Source of the DNA: Bryobacterales bacterium
Lineage (GTDB): Bacteria; Acidobacteriota; Terriglobia; Bryobacterales; Bryobacteraceae
Reading direction: 5' to 3'
Length of the DNA stretch: 9,855 nt
Assembly: GCA_003132865.1 (NCBI GenBank)
Contig: PKYZ01000377.1
Location: forward strand, 708 to 10,562
Shown: positions 1 to 6,113 of the stretch, in pieces
Numbering within the stretch: the first letter of the stretch is position 1
How the letters are laid out: every line of letters begins with the position of its first letter
Notes under the pieces: generated by a model
Told to the model about the DNA's origin: nothing
What the model saw: only the letters and a program-made list of their open reading frames with translations
Database searches by the model: none
Position numbers and translations under genes: made by a program

Positions 1-19
1 ACTGGTGTAGACTCGGATC

Positions 20-247
20 ATGAAGCCAGCGCAGCGCCTAACCGCGATTATCGAACGAGAGGACGACGGTTTTGTAGCGTTGTGCCCGGAGCTCGATATT
101 ACCAGCGAGGGTGCGTCGATTGAAGAAGCGCGAACCAACCTCATTGAGGCGCTCACGCTGTTCTTCGAAACGGCCGCCCCATCCGAAGTCGCCCAGCGCT
201 TTCACCGCGAAGTTTTCGTGACTCAGGTTGAGGTGCCGGTTGAGTAA
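20..247 (+). CDS. hicB: HicB-family antitoxin (UPF0150 fold)
   Basis: Small 75-residue protein of the HicB-like antitoxin family, which neutralises the HicA mRNA interferase. The hallmark pattern is visible: a beta strand (LTAIIEREDDGFVALCPELD, residues 8-27), then TSEGASIEEARTNLIEAL, the family's 'G-x-S-x-x-E-A-x-x-N-L-x-E-A' helix, and a FFE turn. The C-terminus is short and has no added helix-turn-helix or ribbon-helix-helix domain, so DNA binding is not evident. ATG at 20 is the natural start; no strong ribosome site is visible in the 19 bases available. The last codons overlap the start of the hicA relic (TTG at 240), the normal hicBA arrangement. Because the toxin is interrupted, this may now be an orphan antitoxin. 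Confidence 0.85.
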   Translation: MKPAQRLTAIIEREDDGFVALCPELDITSEGASIEEARTNLIEALTLFFETAAPSEVAQRFHREVFVTQVEVPVE

Positions 248-467
248 GCTTCGAGTTCTCTCGGGCTCGGAGATTTGCCGGATTCTCGAATAAAACGGAT
301 TCGCCGCGGTCCGCCAGCGCGGCAGTCATCGCATCATGCAAAAGCGCTTGGAGACAACGACGATCACCATTCCGGTTCCGCTTCACGATCCGGTCGGGCG
401 CGGCACACTGCTCAGCATTGTTCGGCAGCCGGAACTCCCGAGATCGTTTTTTGAGACCGAAAAGTAG
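240..467 (+). pseudogene. hicA: hicA toxin relic, interrupted by TAA at codon 18
   Basis: Reading from TTG 240, which overlaps the hicB stop by 8 bases, gives MSKLRVLSGSEICRILE, then an in-frame TAA at 291-293, then NGFAAVRQRGSHRIMQKR, TTITIPVPLHDPVGRGTLLS and IVRQPELPRSFFETEK, ending at TAG 465-467. This is a full-length HicA (75 sense codons plus one stop) in a single frame: the N-terminal LSG-x-E helix, the GF-x-x-x-RQ-RGSH strand with the catalytic His (codon 30, base 327), and the I-P-V-P / G-T-L-x-x-I-x-R-Q tail are all present. Only the nonsense codon breaks it. TAA is one substitution from AAA, CAA or GAA, and homologues usually have a charged residue there before NGF/HGF. The next in-frame ATG (336) lies past the catalytic His, so restarting would not give an active toxin. 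A sequencing error cannot be excluded. Confidence 0.85.
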
Positions 468-491
468 GCTGCCGCTCTACTCCAGTTCGCT

Positions 492-689
492 CTATCGCGT
501 GGCCGCGGGCACGAATACGGCGGTCCCGCCAGCATCCTGGATCTCGCGCACCACTTGATTTCCTCGTTCCAGGCCGCGCGGCGCCAGTACCACACTGGCG
601 CCTGCCCGCGCGAAAGCCAGCGCCGTTGCGCGCCCGATACCGGAGCTGCCACCGGTCACGAGAGCGACCTTCCCCCTCAGTTGTTCCAT
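492..689 (-). pseudogene. Truncated SDR-family dehydrogenase (N-terminal fragment)
   Basis: ATG at 689 is preceded by a GGAGGGCAAGG ribosome site and opens a 65-codon frame ending in TAG at 492. The product is the start of a classical short-chain dehydrogenase/reductase: LRGKVALVTGGSSGIGRATA contains the TGxxxGIG cofactor motif (residues 12-19), followed by the second strand (ASVVLAPR) and 'GGTAVFVPA' leading to the strand that normally reads A-D-V-T. A working SDR is about 250 residues, so the N-A-G motif, the catalytic Ser-Tyr-Lys and the C-terminal half are absent. After the TAG the same frame continues as S-E-L-E and then a second TAG (477-479), as a decayed gene would, and the hicA relic ends ten bases further on. 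It starts 22 bases after the methyltransferase stop, so it was probably the second gene of that operon. Confidence 0.8.
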
Positions 690-711
690 CCTTGCCCTCC
701 AAAACGAATCG

Positions 712-1332
712 TCAAGCTCGGCCGAGCATCCTTCGCAGGCGATCGCGCCAGGAATAACGCAAGATCGTGTGCCGATTGATTCCCTGCAGTGCCCAGCCAT
801 CCGGCGAATGTTCCACGGCGCCGGCCCGCCGGAAGAATGCCGTGCGCACGACTACATCTTCCAGCACCACTGACGATTCCTTCCTGAGAAAATCGAACAT
901 CTCATAAACGGAGGGAATTTGGATATCGTCCACCACCAGCCATCCTCCCAGCCTGATCCATGGAAAGAGATACGAGAACTCGATTTGCGGCAGCGGATAG
1001 GCATGCGGCCCGTCCAGAAGCACCAGATCAAGCTCGCCTTCAAACTGGTATTGGGGCAGAGTATCCTTCGTCTCGCCCTCGACGAAGGTCACTTTCTCGG
1101 TGCGAAGATCGCTCTGCTTGCGCAGCTCGGTAATGGTTCGGTCCTTGCCATCTATTGCAAAAGCCGTGTGGCAATCGCTCGCATGAGACAGAACGATCGT
1201 GCTGCCGCCGCACCCTGTTTCAGCGGTAGATCGGAAAGGGCCGCGCTTCAGGATGGCGGACAGAGCCATCGGTGTCATGGCATCCCATGGATGAAAACCG
1301 CTGGCCCGTGTTACCAGATCAGTATCCTGCAT
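712..1332 (-). CDS. Class I SAM-dependent methyltransferase
   Basis: A 206-residue protein with the Rossmann methyltransferase pattern of the Methyltransf_24 type. Motif I is STAETGCGGSTIVLS (residues 35-49), the acidic residue ending strand 2 is in FAIDGKD (D61), motif IV is LDLVLLDGPHAY (102-112) and the next strand is LGGWLVVDDIQ (128-138). The DGPHAY and VDD motifs are typical of small-molecule or sugar O-methyltransferases related to catechol/cephalosporin hydroxylase-like families; the substrate cannot be read from sequence. ATG 1332 is the first available start: upstream the frame stays open for eight codons (ending K-I-L-E-W) to a TGA without a start codon, and no strong ribosome site is visible. 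The SDR remnant follows after 22 bases, suggesting a former two-gene unit. Confidence 0.85.
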   Translation of the reverse strand: MQDTDLVTRASGFHPWDAMTPMALSAILKRGPFRSTAETGCGGSTIVLSHASDCHTAFAIDGKDRTITELRKQSDLRTEKVTFVEGETKDTLPQYQFEGELDLVLLDGPHAYPLPQIEFSYLFPWIRLGGWLVVDDIQIPSVYEMFDFLRKESSVVLEDVVVRTAFFRRAGAVEHSPDGWALQGINRHTILRYSWRDRLRRMLGRA

Positions 1333-1388
1333 CCATTCCAGTATCTTATTGAAACCTCACCGGTGTCGGACCCTCGACAGCGAGCAGG

Positions 1389-1751
1389 CTACGCCCAACC
1401 GGAGATGAATTCCAAACGGCCCAGCATCTCATCCGCGGTGCGCTGGCTGATGAGCCTCATGATCCGCCGCATTTTCTCCCCAGCGGAATAGCGCTGTTGC
1501 GGCGCCACGATGATGCCGGCATGCGTACGTCCCTGACTAATCCAGAGTTGATGCAAAACGCAGTAATCGGCCGTATTGTGAGTGAACAGAGTTCTGCCGA
1601 ATGCCGAGGCCGCCGCCAGGTGCTCATCGTCTTCCCGATTAATCATGCTCGCCTCGGCAGCCGTCAGAACATCGACATTGCGCGCTCTCAGCGCAAATAC
1701 GAGCGACCGCCGCATGGAGTCCTCATCGAGATAGAGCCGGACTTGACTCAT
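1389..1751 (-). CDS. DUF5615 PIN-like nuclease, probable toxin
   Basis: A 120-residue protein of the DUF5615 (COG4634) PIN-like family, usually 110-120 residues. It begins with the family signature V-R-L-Y-L-D-E-D (acidic D9, E10, D11), then ALRARNVDVLTAAEA, the second acidic cluster REDDEHLAAA (D41, D42, E43), and the third strand RTLFTHNTADY ending in D62. These acidic residues correspond to the metal-binding positions of PIN ribonucleases; the usual 'THDxDF' reads THNTADY here, a mild departure. The gene overlaps the DUF433 gene upstream by four bases (ATGA), so the two are translationally coupled, as in toxin-antitoxin modules of this type. Toxin activity is inferred from family and context. 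Confidence 0.85.
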   Translation of the reverse strand: MSQVRLYLDEDSMRRSLVFALRARNVDVLTAAEASMINREDDEHLAAASAFGRTLFTHNTADYCVLHQLWISQGRTHAGIIVAPQQRYSAGEKMRRIMRLISQRTADEMLGRLEFISGWA

Positions 1752-2044
1752 CGGCGAGCCGGCTTGCCCCCCAACTGTTCCTCCCAGTGAACCGCGGCTG
1801 CTTCCTCTTTGGCAATATCGGCTTCAATCTCGTCCCGATTCACGTGATAGTACGCCAAAGCAGCGTGTACCTGGGCCAGCGTCAAGTGCGGATACTCGAG
1901 GGCGATCTCTTCCGGGCTCATGCCAAGTTTGTACCAGCCGGCAATCCTGCTGACCGTTAAACCGGTTCCCGCAATTTTCGGACGCCCCCCCCGAATCTTG
2001 GGATCACGGTCGATCAAGCTTCCGATTTCAATACAGGACGCCAT
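1748..2044 (-). CDS. DUF433-family antitoxin
   Basis: A 98-residue DUF433 (COG2442) protein, the predicted antitoxin partner of DUF5615 nucleases. The signature is clear: I-D-R-D-P-K-I-R-G-G-R-P-K-I-A-G-T (residues 11-27), then a helix-turn-helix-like segment with LGMSPEEIALEYPHLTLAQV (40-59) and HAALAYYHVNRDEIEADI. The common 'GTR-x-P/T-V' reads GTGLTV here. The charged C-terminal tail (AKEEAAAVHWEEQ) is the likely toxin-binding part. ATG at 2044 has only a weak GGGG-containing ribosome site. The DUF433 domain suggests autoregulation by binding its own promoter, but no clear operator is visible in the 41 bases between this gene and the yceH-like stop. Confidence 0.88.
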   Translation of the reverse strand: MASCIEIGSLIDRDPKIRGGRPKIAGTGLTVSRIAGWYKLGMSPEEIALEYPHLTLAQVHAALAYYHVNRDEIEADIAKEEAAAVHWEEQLGGKPARR

Positions 2045-2085
2045 ATGTCTAGCTTACCCCGCCACCTCGATCCGCGCGCGCCAGC

Positions 2086-2745
2086 CTACTCGAACTGTTT
2101 CTTAAACTCCGCGAACTGCCGCTTCAAATCCGCGACCTCCGCTTCCAGGCGATCCACACTGGCCTGCAGGCGCGCGACCGGTTCGTCGCGGGTCTCGCGT
2201 ACGCCGGGGGTCTGCGCCGCCGCTGGCGCCGCCGCCGTCGCCGGGGGCTCGCCCGAAAGCAAGTGGGCGTAGCGCACCTCTTTGTATCCCACCTGCCGCG
2301 GCAGCCTGGCCACCAGCGGCTCGGGCTGCCATTCCATCAGACGGGTCAGGCAGGCATCCACGGCCTCCAGGTCGTCGAACTGGTAGAGACGCTCGGTGCG
2401 CCCGCGCAGTTCACCCGCGGTCTGCGGCCCACGCAGCATCAGGACGCACAGCACCGCGGCTTCCCGGCGGCCGAGGTTGATGACTTCCGGCAAGCGGTGG
2501 GCATGCTTGGGCACCCTCATATCGTGGCCGCTGATGCGCGCGGCCAATCCCTTGGCCCGCAATCCACCCAGCGCCGTCTCTACCGTATCTTCGTCGTACG
2601 ACACCACCGGCTCACGGTTGGATTTCTGATTGCACGCGTTCACCAGCGCGTTGAGCGAGAGCGGGTAATACTCGGGTGTGGCGACCTCTTTTTCCATGAG
2701 CGCGCCCAGCACCCGCACTTCAGCGTCGTCCAGTTGGATGCCCAT
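2086..2745 (-). CDS. yceH: YceH family protein (DUF480 / UPF0502)
   Basis: A 219-residue protein of the DUF480 family, built from two winged-helix domains. The family hallmark is easy to see: VLGALMEKEVATPEYYPLSL (residues 12-31), followed by NALVNACNQKSNREPVV (32-48). The second winged helix includes LGRREAAVLCVLMLRGPQT and the RTERLYQFDDLEAV segment. An Ala/Pro-rich linker leads to a C-terminal heptad-rich coiled coil (about residues 190-219, with R-L-x-x-x-V-x-x-L-x-x-x-V repeats), which fits dimerisation. The molecular role of YceH is not established, though winged helices suggest nucleic-acid binding. ATG 2745 lies four bases after the stop of the epimerase gene, so the two are surely cotranscribed. 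Confidence 0.9.
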   Translation of the reverse strand: MGIQLDDAEVRVLGALMEKEVATPEYYPLSLNALVNACNQKSNREPVVSYDEDTVETALGGLRAKGLAARISGHDMRVPKHAHRLPEVINLGRREAAVLCVLMLRGPQTAGELRGRTERLYQFDDLEAVDACLTRLMEWQPEPLVARLPRQVGYKEVRYAHLLSGEPPATAAAPAAAQTPGVRETRDEPVARLQASVDRLEAEVADLKRQFAEFKKQFE

Positions 2746-2749
2746 GCGC

Positions 2750-3754
2750 CTAACCGTGGCTGGCGATCTTCGACTGCACTAACGCCATCAACCGGTTCTC
2801 GAAAGTGAAGTCCGGTTGCGGAAACCGGCCATTGCGGTTGCGCAGGTACCAGCGCCACGTCTCTTTCAGGCCCTCTTCGAACGGCGTCGGCCGCACACCC
2901 AGCACGCGCGCAGCCTTGCCCATCTTCTCCGTGATGGGCGGTACGTCGAAATACACACCAAAGTAAGCGGGATCGCCCATCGGATTACCGCCCAAATGCA
3001 CGATCGCCTCGCGCGGGATGCGCACCAGTTGGGAAGGCTTGCCGGCGGCGGCGGCCAACGACTGCACCACTTCCGCCTGCGTCAACGCCCGGGAATCCCC
3101 GATGTTGAACGCTTCTCCAGCCGCATTGGGCACCTCCATGGCGCGGACCAAGGCGCGCACCAGATCTTTTACGTAGACGAACTGCATCAGGCGGTGGCCG
3201 TCGCCCGGAATGATGATAGGGCGCGCCAGGCGCATGCGATCCCAAAAGAAGGCCTCCCGGTAGAACGGATTGCCCGGCCCGTAGATGAACGGCGGCCGGA
3301 AAGTGACCACCGGGAGGCCGTAACGCTGATGCAGACGGAACAGCATCCGCTCCGTCATGGCCTTGTTGCGGACGTAGGGTTCCGGGTGGTTGTCCGGCGC
3401 CAGCGCGTCGCCTTCATAGTGATTCAGGCCGTCGCCATACGCCGCCACGCTGGACATGAAAATATAGCGCGATACGCGGTCGCCACAGGCCCGCACGGTG
3501 GCCTGCACCTGCGCCGCGGTGGTGCCGCGCTCCCAATCGTAGACGTTGTCGTAAACCACGTCGAAGCGCCGCTCATCCAACGTTTGCTGAACCGCCTCGG
3601 CGTCGTTGCGATCCGCCATCAGATTCTCCACGCGCCGCGGCAGACCATGCGCCGGCTTGCGGTGCATTACGGCTACATCATGGCCGGCGTCGCACAACTC
3701 CTTCACGAGTTGCCGGCCGATGAACAAGGTACCGCCGATGACAAGAACCTTCAT
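2750..3754 (-). CDS. NAD-dependent epimerase/dehydratase (extended SDR)
   Basis: A 334-residue extended short-chain dehydrogenase. The N-terminal MKVLVIGGTLFIGRQLVKEL carries the GGTxFIG cofactor loop (residues 7-13) seen in atypical and CSP41-like members rather than the commoner GATGFIG. Catalytic positions are visible: S-S in FMSSVAAYG (101-102) and the YxxxK pair Y127/K131 in PYVRNKA. TFRPPFIYGPGNP and QFVYVKDLVRALVRAM are typical of nucleotide-sugar epimerases, as is EAFNIGD. The substrate cannot be named. It follows the inositol-3-phosphate synthase stop by 41 bases and precedes yceH by 4, so a minus-strand operon is likely. No good ribosome site is seen before ATG 3754. Confidence 0.88.
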   Translation of the reverse strand: MKVLVIGGTLFIGRQLVKELCDAGHDVAVMHRKPAHGLPRRVENLMADRNDAEAVQQTLDERRFDVVYDNVYDWERGTTAAQVQATVRACGDRVSRYIFMSSVAAYGDGLNHYEGDALAPDNHPEPYVRNKAMTERMLFRLHQRYGLPVVTFRPPFIYGPGNPFYREAFFWDRMRLARPIIIPGDGHRLMQFVYVKDLVRALVRAMEVPNAAGEAFNIGDSRALTQAEVVQSLAAAAGKPSQLVRIPREAIVHLGGNPMGDPAYFGVYFDVPPITEKMGKAARVLGVRPTPFEEGLKETWRWYLRNRNGRFPQPDFTFENRLMALVQSKIASHG

Positions 3755-3795
3755 AAGTGGGTGTCGGGTCCTAAATGCTGGGTTCTGGTAATCAC

Positions 3796-5115
3796 TTAGT
3801 CGTAATATTCCAGTCCAAGGTGGGTAATCAGGTCCTCACCACGCATCCAGCGCAGTGTGTTCTTCAGCTTCATCAATTGGATGAAGATGTCGTGCTCGGG
3901 ATAAAGCTCGGGCGCATGCATGGGCGCCTTGAAATAGAAGGACAGCCACTCCTGGATGCCCCGCATGCCGGCGCGCTGCGCCAGATCGCTGAACAGCACC
4001 AGGTCGAGCACCAGCGGCGCCGCCAGGATCGAATCGCGGCACAGGAAGTCGATCTTGATTTGCATCGGGTAACCCAGCCAGCCGAAGATATCGATGTTAT
4101 CCCAGCCTTCCTTGGCGTCGCCCCGCGGCGGGTAATAGTTGATGCGCACCTTGTGATAGAAGTTCTTGTACAGATCCGGATACAGGTCCGCCTGCAGGAT
4201 CTGTTCGAGCGCTTCGAGCTTGGATTCTTCCTTGGATTTGAAGGAGCCCGGATCGTCCAGCACTTCGCCATCGCGGTTCCCCAGGATGTTGGTCGAGAAC
4301 CAGCCGCTCAGTCCCAGCATGCGCGATTTCAGGCCGGGTGCGATCAGCGTTTTCATGAACGTCTGGCCGGTCTTGAAATCCTTGCCGCAAATGGGCACCT
4401 GGCGCTCGCGCGCCAATTGGAGCAGGGCCGGGGTATCCGTGGTCAGGTGCGGCGCGCCATTGGCGTAGGGCACGCCCATCTTCAGCGCGGCATAGGCGTA
4501 GATCTGGCTGGGCGAGATTTCAGGATCGTTCTTCTGCAGGCCGCACTCGAAATCGGCCAGCGTCTGGTGGACGGCGGCGGGCTTGTGGAAGACCTCCGTG
4601 GAGCCGCACCAGATCATCGCCAGGCGCGCGGCGCCGGTGGACTCGCGGAAGCTGCGAATGTCGTCCATCAGCATCCCGGCATCATCCATCTTGGACGCCT
4701 TGGGCTTCTTGTTCGGCCCATCGATGCGGCGCACGAACTCGTGGTCGAAGACCGCCGGCATCGGCTGGATCGCGGAAAGCGGCTCGCGGAGTTTTTCCAG
4801 CAGAGACATCTCCAGGACGCCGGCCTTCTCGGCGGCTTCATAGCAGTTGTCGGGATAAATGTCCCAAGTCCCGAAAACCAGGTCGTCCAGGCTGGCGAGT
4901 GGAACGAAATCCTTTATGCGGGGGCTGCGGCCCTCGGTGCGCTTTCCGAGGCGGATGGCGGCCATCTGGGTGACCGAGCCTATGGGTTTGGCGAGATTGC
5001 GCTTTATGGCCTCTACGCCGGCGATGAAGGTGGTGGTGACGGCGCCCATGCCGGGGATCAACACCCCGAGTTTCCCTTCCGCCGGCGCGATGGACACGTT
5101 GTCTTTGTCGGGCAA
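3796..5115 (-). CDS. ino1: Inositol-3-phosphate synthase (MIPS)
   Basis: A 439-residue myo-inositol-1-phosphate synthase, which turns glucose-6-phosphate into inositol-3-phosphate using NAD as internal redox cofactor; this is the first step to inositol lipids and inositol-based solutes. Seen in order: the cofactor loop GKLGVLIPGMGAVTTTF (residues 14-30), KDFKTGQT (245-252), SGWFSTNILGNRDGE (270-284) and IDFLCRDSILAAPLVLDL (355-372), the conserved catalytic core. I chose the TTG at 5115 as start because an AGAGGAG ribosome site (bases 5124-5130 on the opposite strand) sits eight bases before it; a longer frame opening at TTG 5133 would put that site inside the gene. The gene diverges from the LytTR regulator and leads the operon with the epimerase. 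Confidence 0.92.
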   Translation of the reverse strand: MPDKDNVSIAPAEGKLGVLIPGMGAVTTTFIAGVEAIKRNLAKPIGSVTQMAAIRLGKRTEGRSPRIKDFVPLASLDDLVFGTWDIYPDNCYEAAEKAGVLEMSLLEKLREPLSAIQPMPAVFDHEFVRRIDGPNKKPKASKMDDAGMLMDDIRSFRESTGAARLAMIWCGSTEVFHKPAAVHQTLADFECGLQKNDPEISPSQIYAYAALKMGVPYANGAPHLTTDTPALLQLARERQVPICGKDFKTGQTFMKTLIAPGLKSRMLGLSGWFSTNILGNRDGEVLDDPGSFKSKEESKLEALEQILQADLYPDLYKNFYHKVRINYYPPRGDAKEGWDNIDIFGWLGYPMQIKIDFLCRDSILAAPLVLDLVLFSDLAQRAGMRGIQEWLSFYFKAPMHAPELYPEHDIFIQLMKLKNTLRWMRGEDLITHLGLEYYD

Positions 5116-5123
5116 GTGCTTTA

Positions 5124-5131
5124 CTCCTCTC
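5124..5131 (-). promoter_or_regulatory. Ribosome binding site deciding the ino1 start
   Basis: On the minus strand this reads GAGAGGAG, a strong Shine-Dalgarno match. It is eight bases upstream of the TTG at 5115 and lies within the reading frame if a TTG at 5133 were used, so it supports the shorter protein. Confidence 0.75.
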
Positions 5132-5166
5132 AATTCAGGCAGCCTTCGGGCGCGCCTTGAACATGC

Positions 5167-5181
5167 GGACCCGAAGGGTCC
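5167..5181 (-). repeat. Hairpin in the ino1 leader
   Basis: GGACCC-GAA-GGGTCC is a perfect 6-bp inverted repeat with a 3-base loop. It lies 52-66 bases upstream of the inositol synthase start. No T-run follows on the minus strand, so it does not look like an intrinsic terminator. It may be part of a dispersed palindromic repeat or a leader structure; the sequence alone does not decide. Confidence 0.5.
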
Positions 5182-5209
5182 CCCGGGTGGCTAAAGGGGG
5201 GGTGCCTGG

Positions 5210-5237
5210 CCGCACATCGGCTAAACTGCCGGTGCGG
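5210..5237. promoter_or_regulatory. Inverted repeat upstream of the LytTR gene, possible operator
   Basis: CCGCAC (5210-5215) pairs with GTGCGG (5232-5237), and inside it CGGC (5218-5221) pairs with GCCG (5228-5231) around a TAAACT loop. It covers the position where a -35 box would lie relative to the -10 at 5248. An activator or repressor site is a reasonable inference; the binding protein is unknown. Confidence 0.4.
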
Positions 5238-5244
5238 GGCGAAA

Positions 5245-5253
5245 TGTTATAAT
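5245..5253 (+). promoter_or_regulatory. Extended -10 promoter (TGTTATAAT) of the LytTR regulator
   Basis: TGTTATAAT matches the extended -10 consensus TGnTATAAT exactly. No TTGACA-like -35 box is visible at the usual spacing (5225-5230 reads ACTGCC), as is common for extended -10 promoters. The last T is ten bases before the ATG at 5263, so transcription would start at about 5259-5263, at or just before the start codon. Confidence 0.65.
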
Positions 5254-5262
5254 ACCAACTCG

Positions 5263-6042
5263 ATGCGAGAGCGCGCGACGGCCACTTTGACTACCGTCAT
5301 TGTCGACGACGAACAACTGGCTTCGGACGAGCTGGCTTACCTGCTGCGGGACTTCCCGGAAGTGGAGGTGGTAGCCACTGGCCGCAACGGCCTGGAGGCC
5401 GTGCAGTTGATCCGCAAGACCGAGCCGGACCTGGTTTTCCTGGACGTCCAGATGCCCGGCCAGGATGGCATGTCGGTAGTGCGCGACCTGCGGGAGTCCG
5501 GCATGGAACTGCCGCATTTCATTTTCGTTACAGCCTACGATCAGTATGCCGTGGAGGCTTTCCGCCTGGAGGCCATGGACTACCTGCTGAAGCCGGTGGA
5601 CAAGGCGCGCCTGGCGGAGACTATCGAACGCGCGCTGCGGTCCTCACAAGAGAGGAGGGCGGCGCTGGAAACCCCCGCCGCTCCGACGCCCCCGTCGCCC
5701 CCGCACCGCACCAAGCTGCTGATCCGGAACGCGAACCGCAATTTCATCGTGGACGCGCAGGATGTGATCTACGCCACCATCGACAACGGTATGATTACGC
5801 TGGTGGCCACCAACGTCGAGGGGCATTCCAACTACCGCACTATCGAAGATCTGCAAGCCAACCTGGACAAAGACACCTTCTGGCGAGTGCACCGCTCGTT
5901 TCTGGTGAATATTCACAAGATCAAGGAAGTGGTGCCGTGGTTCAAGTCGAGCTACCAGCTCCGCATGGACGACAAGAAGCACACGGAGGTTCCGGTCAGC
6001 CGGGTGCAGACCAAGCGGCTGCGGGAGTTGTTGAAGCTGTAG
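5263..6042 (+). CDS. LytTR-family response regulator
   Basis: A 259-residue two-component response regulator. Residues 9-125 form a receiver domain with the acidic pair D15/D16 (VIVDDE), phospho-acceptor D61 (LVFLDVQMPG), T90 (FVTAYD) and K110 (LLKPVD). A Pro/Ala-rich linker (about 132-147) joins it to a LytTR DNA-binding domain (about 149-257) with the typical FWRVHRSFLVNIHKIKEV and Y-x-L-R-M strands. LytTR proteins of this type usually bind direct repeats. No histidine kinase is adjacent in the window, so the partner is elsewhere or absent. The first codons (MRERATATLTT) precede the receiver with no ribosome site, and a promoter lies ten bases away, which suggests a leaderless mRNA. Confidence 0.95.
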   Translation: MRERATATLTTVIVDDEQLASDELAYLLRDFPEVEVVATGRNGLEAVQLIRKTEPDLVFLDVQMPGQDGMSVVRDLRESGMELPHFIFVTAYDQYAVEAFRLEAMDYLLKPVDKARLAETIERALRSSQERRAALETPAAPTPPSPPHRTKLLIRNANRNFIVDAQDVIYATIDNGMITLVATNVEGHSNYRTIEDLQANLDKDTFWRVHRSFLVNIHKIKEVVPWFKSSYQLRMDDKKHTEVPVSRVQTKRLRELLKL

Positions 6043-6066
6043 CGCGCGAGACCGCTTGCCGACGCG

Positions 6067-6089
6067 CGCGGCTCCGCTACCGAGCCGCG
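6067..6089. repeat. Palindrome between convergent genes
   Basis: CGCGGCTC (6067-6074) and GAGCCGCG (6082-6089) form a perfect 8-bp stem with a 7-base loop, in the 71-base gap between the convergent LytTR and CPBP genes. No T-run follows on either strand. It could act as a weak bidirectional terminator. The flank GAGCCGCGACCGTTAGGGAG resembles a dispersed repeat I recall from acidobacterial genomes, but this is memory and not verified here. Confidence 0.5.
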
Positions 6090-6113
6090 ACCGTTAGGGA
6101 GCGCAGGCCCCAC

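Noticed and set aside
1361..1368. CACCGGTG palindrome between the methyltransferase and DUF5615 genes
   Set aside because: Eight bases is too short and the surrounding sequence shows no extended symmetry.
2816..3799. 327-codon plus-strand frame opposite the epimerase
   Set aside because: Antisense to a well-supported epimerase; composition is Arg/His-rich and no domain is recognisable.
3775..5160. Long open frame on the plus strand (461 codons) opposite ino1
   Set aside because: It is the antisense of a clear inositol synthase and reads as a Gly/Arg/His-rich, motif-free protein, typical of a high-GC shadow frame.
5176..5202. Possible G-quadruplex in the ino1-LytTR gap (GGG...GGG...GGGGGGG)
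   Set aside because: Only three G-tracts with uneven loops, interrupted by C-runs that would pair with them; not convincing.
5246..5257. Minus-strand -10 box (TATTAT) for ino1 overlapping the LytTR promoter
   Set aside because: No matching -35 was visible on that strand and it is about 130 bases from the ino1 start; the palindrome symmetry of TATAAT makes it a weak coincidence.
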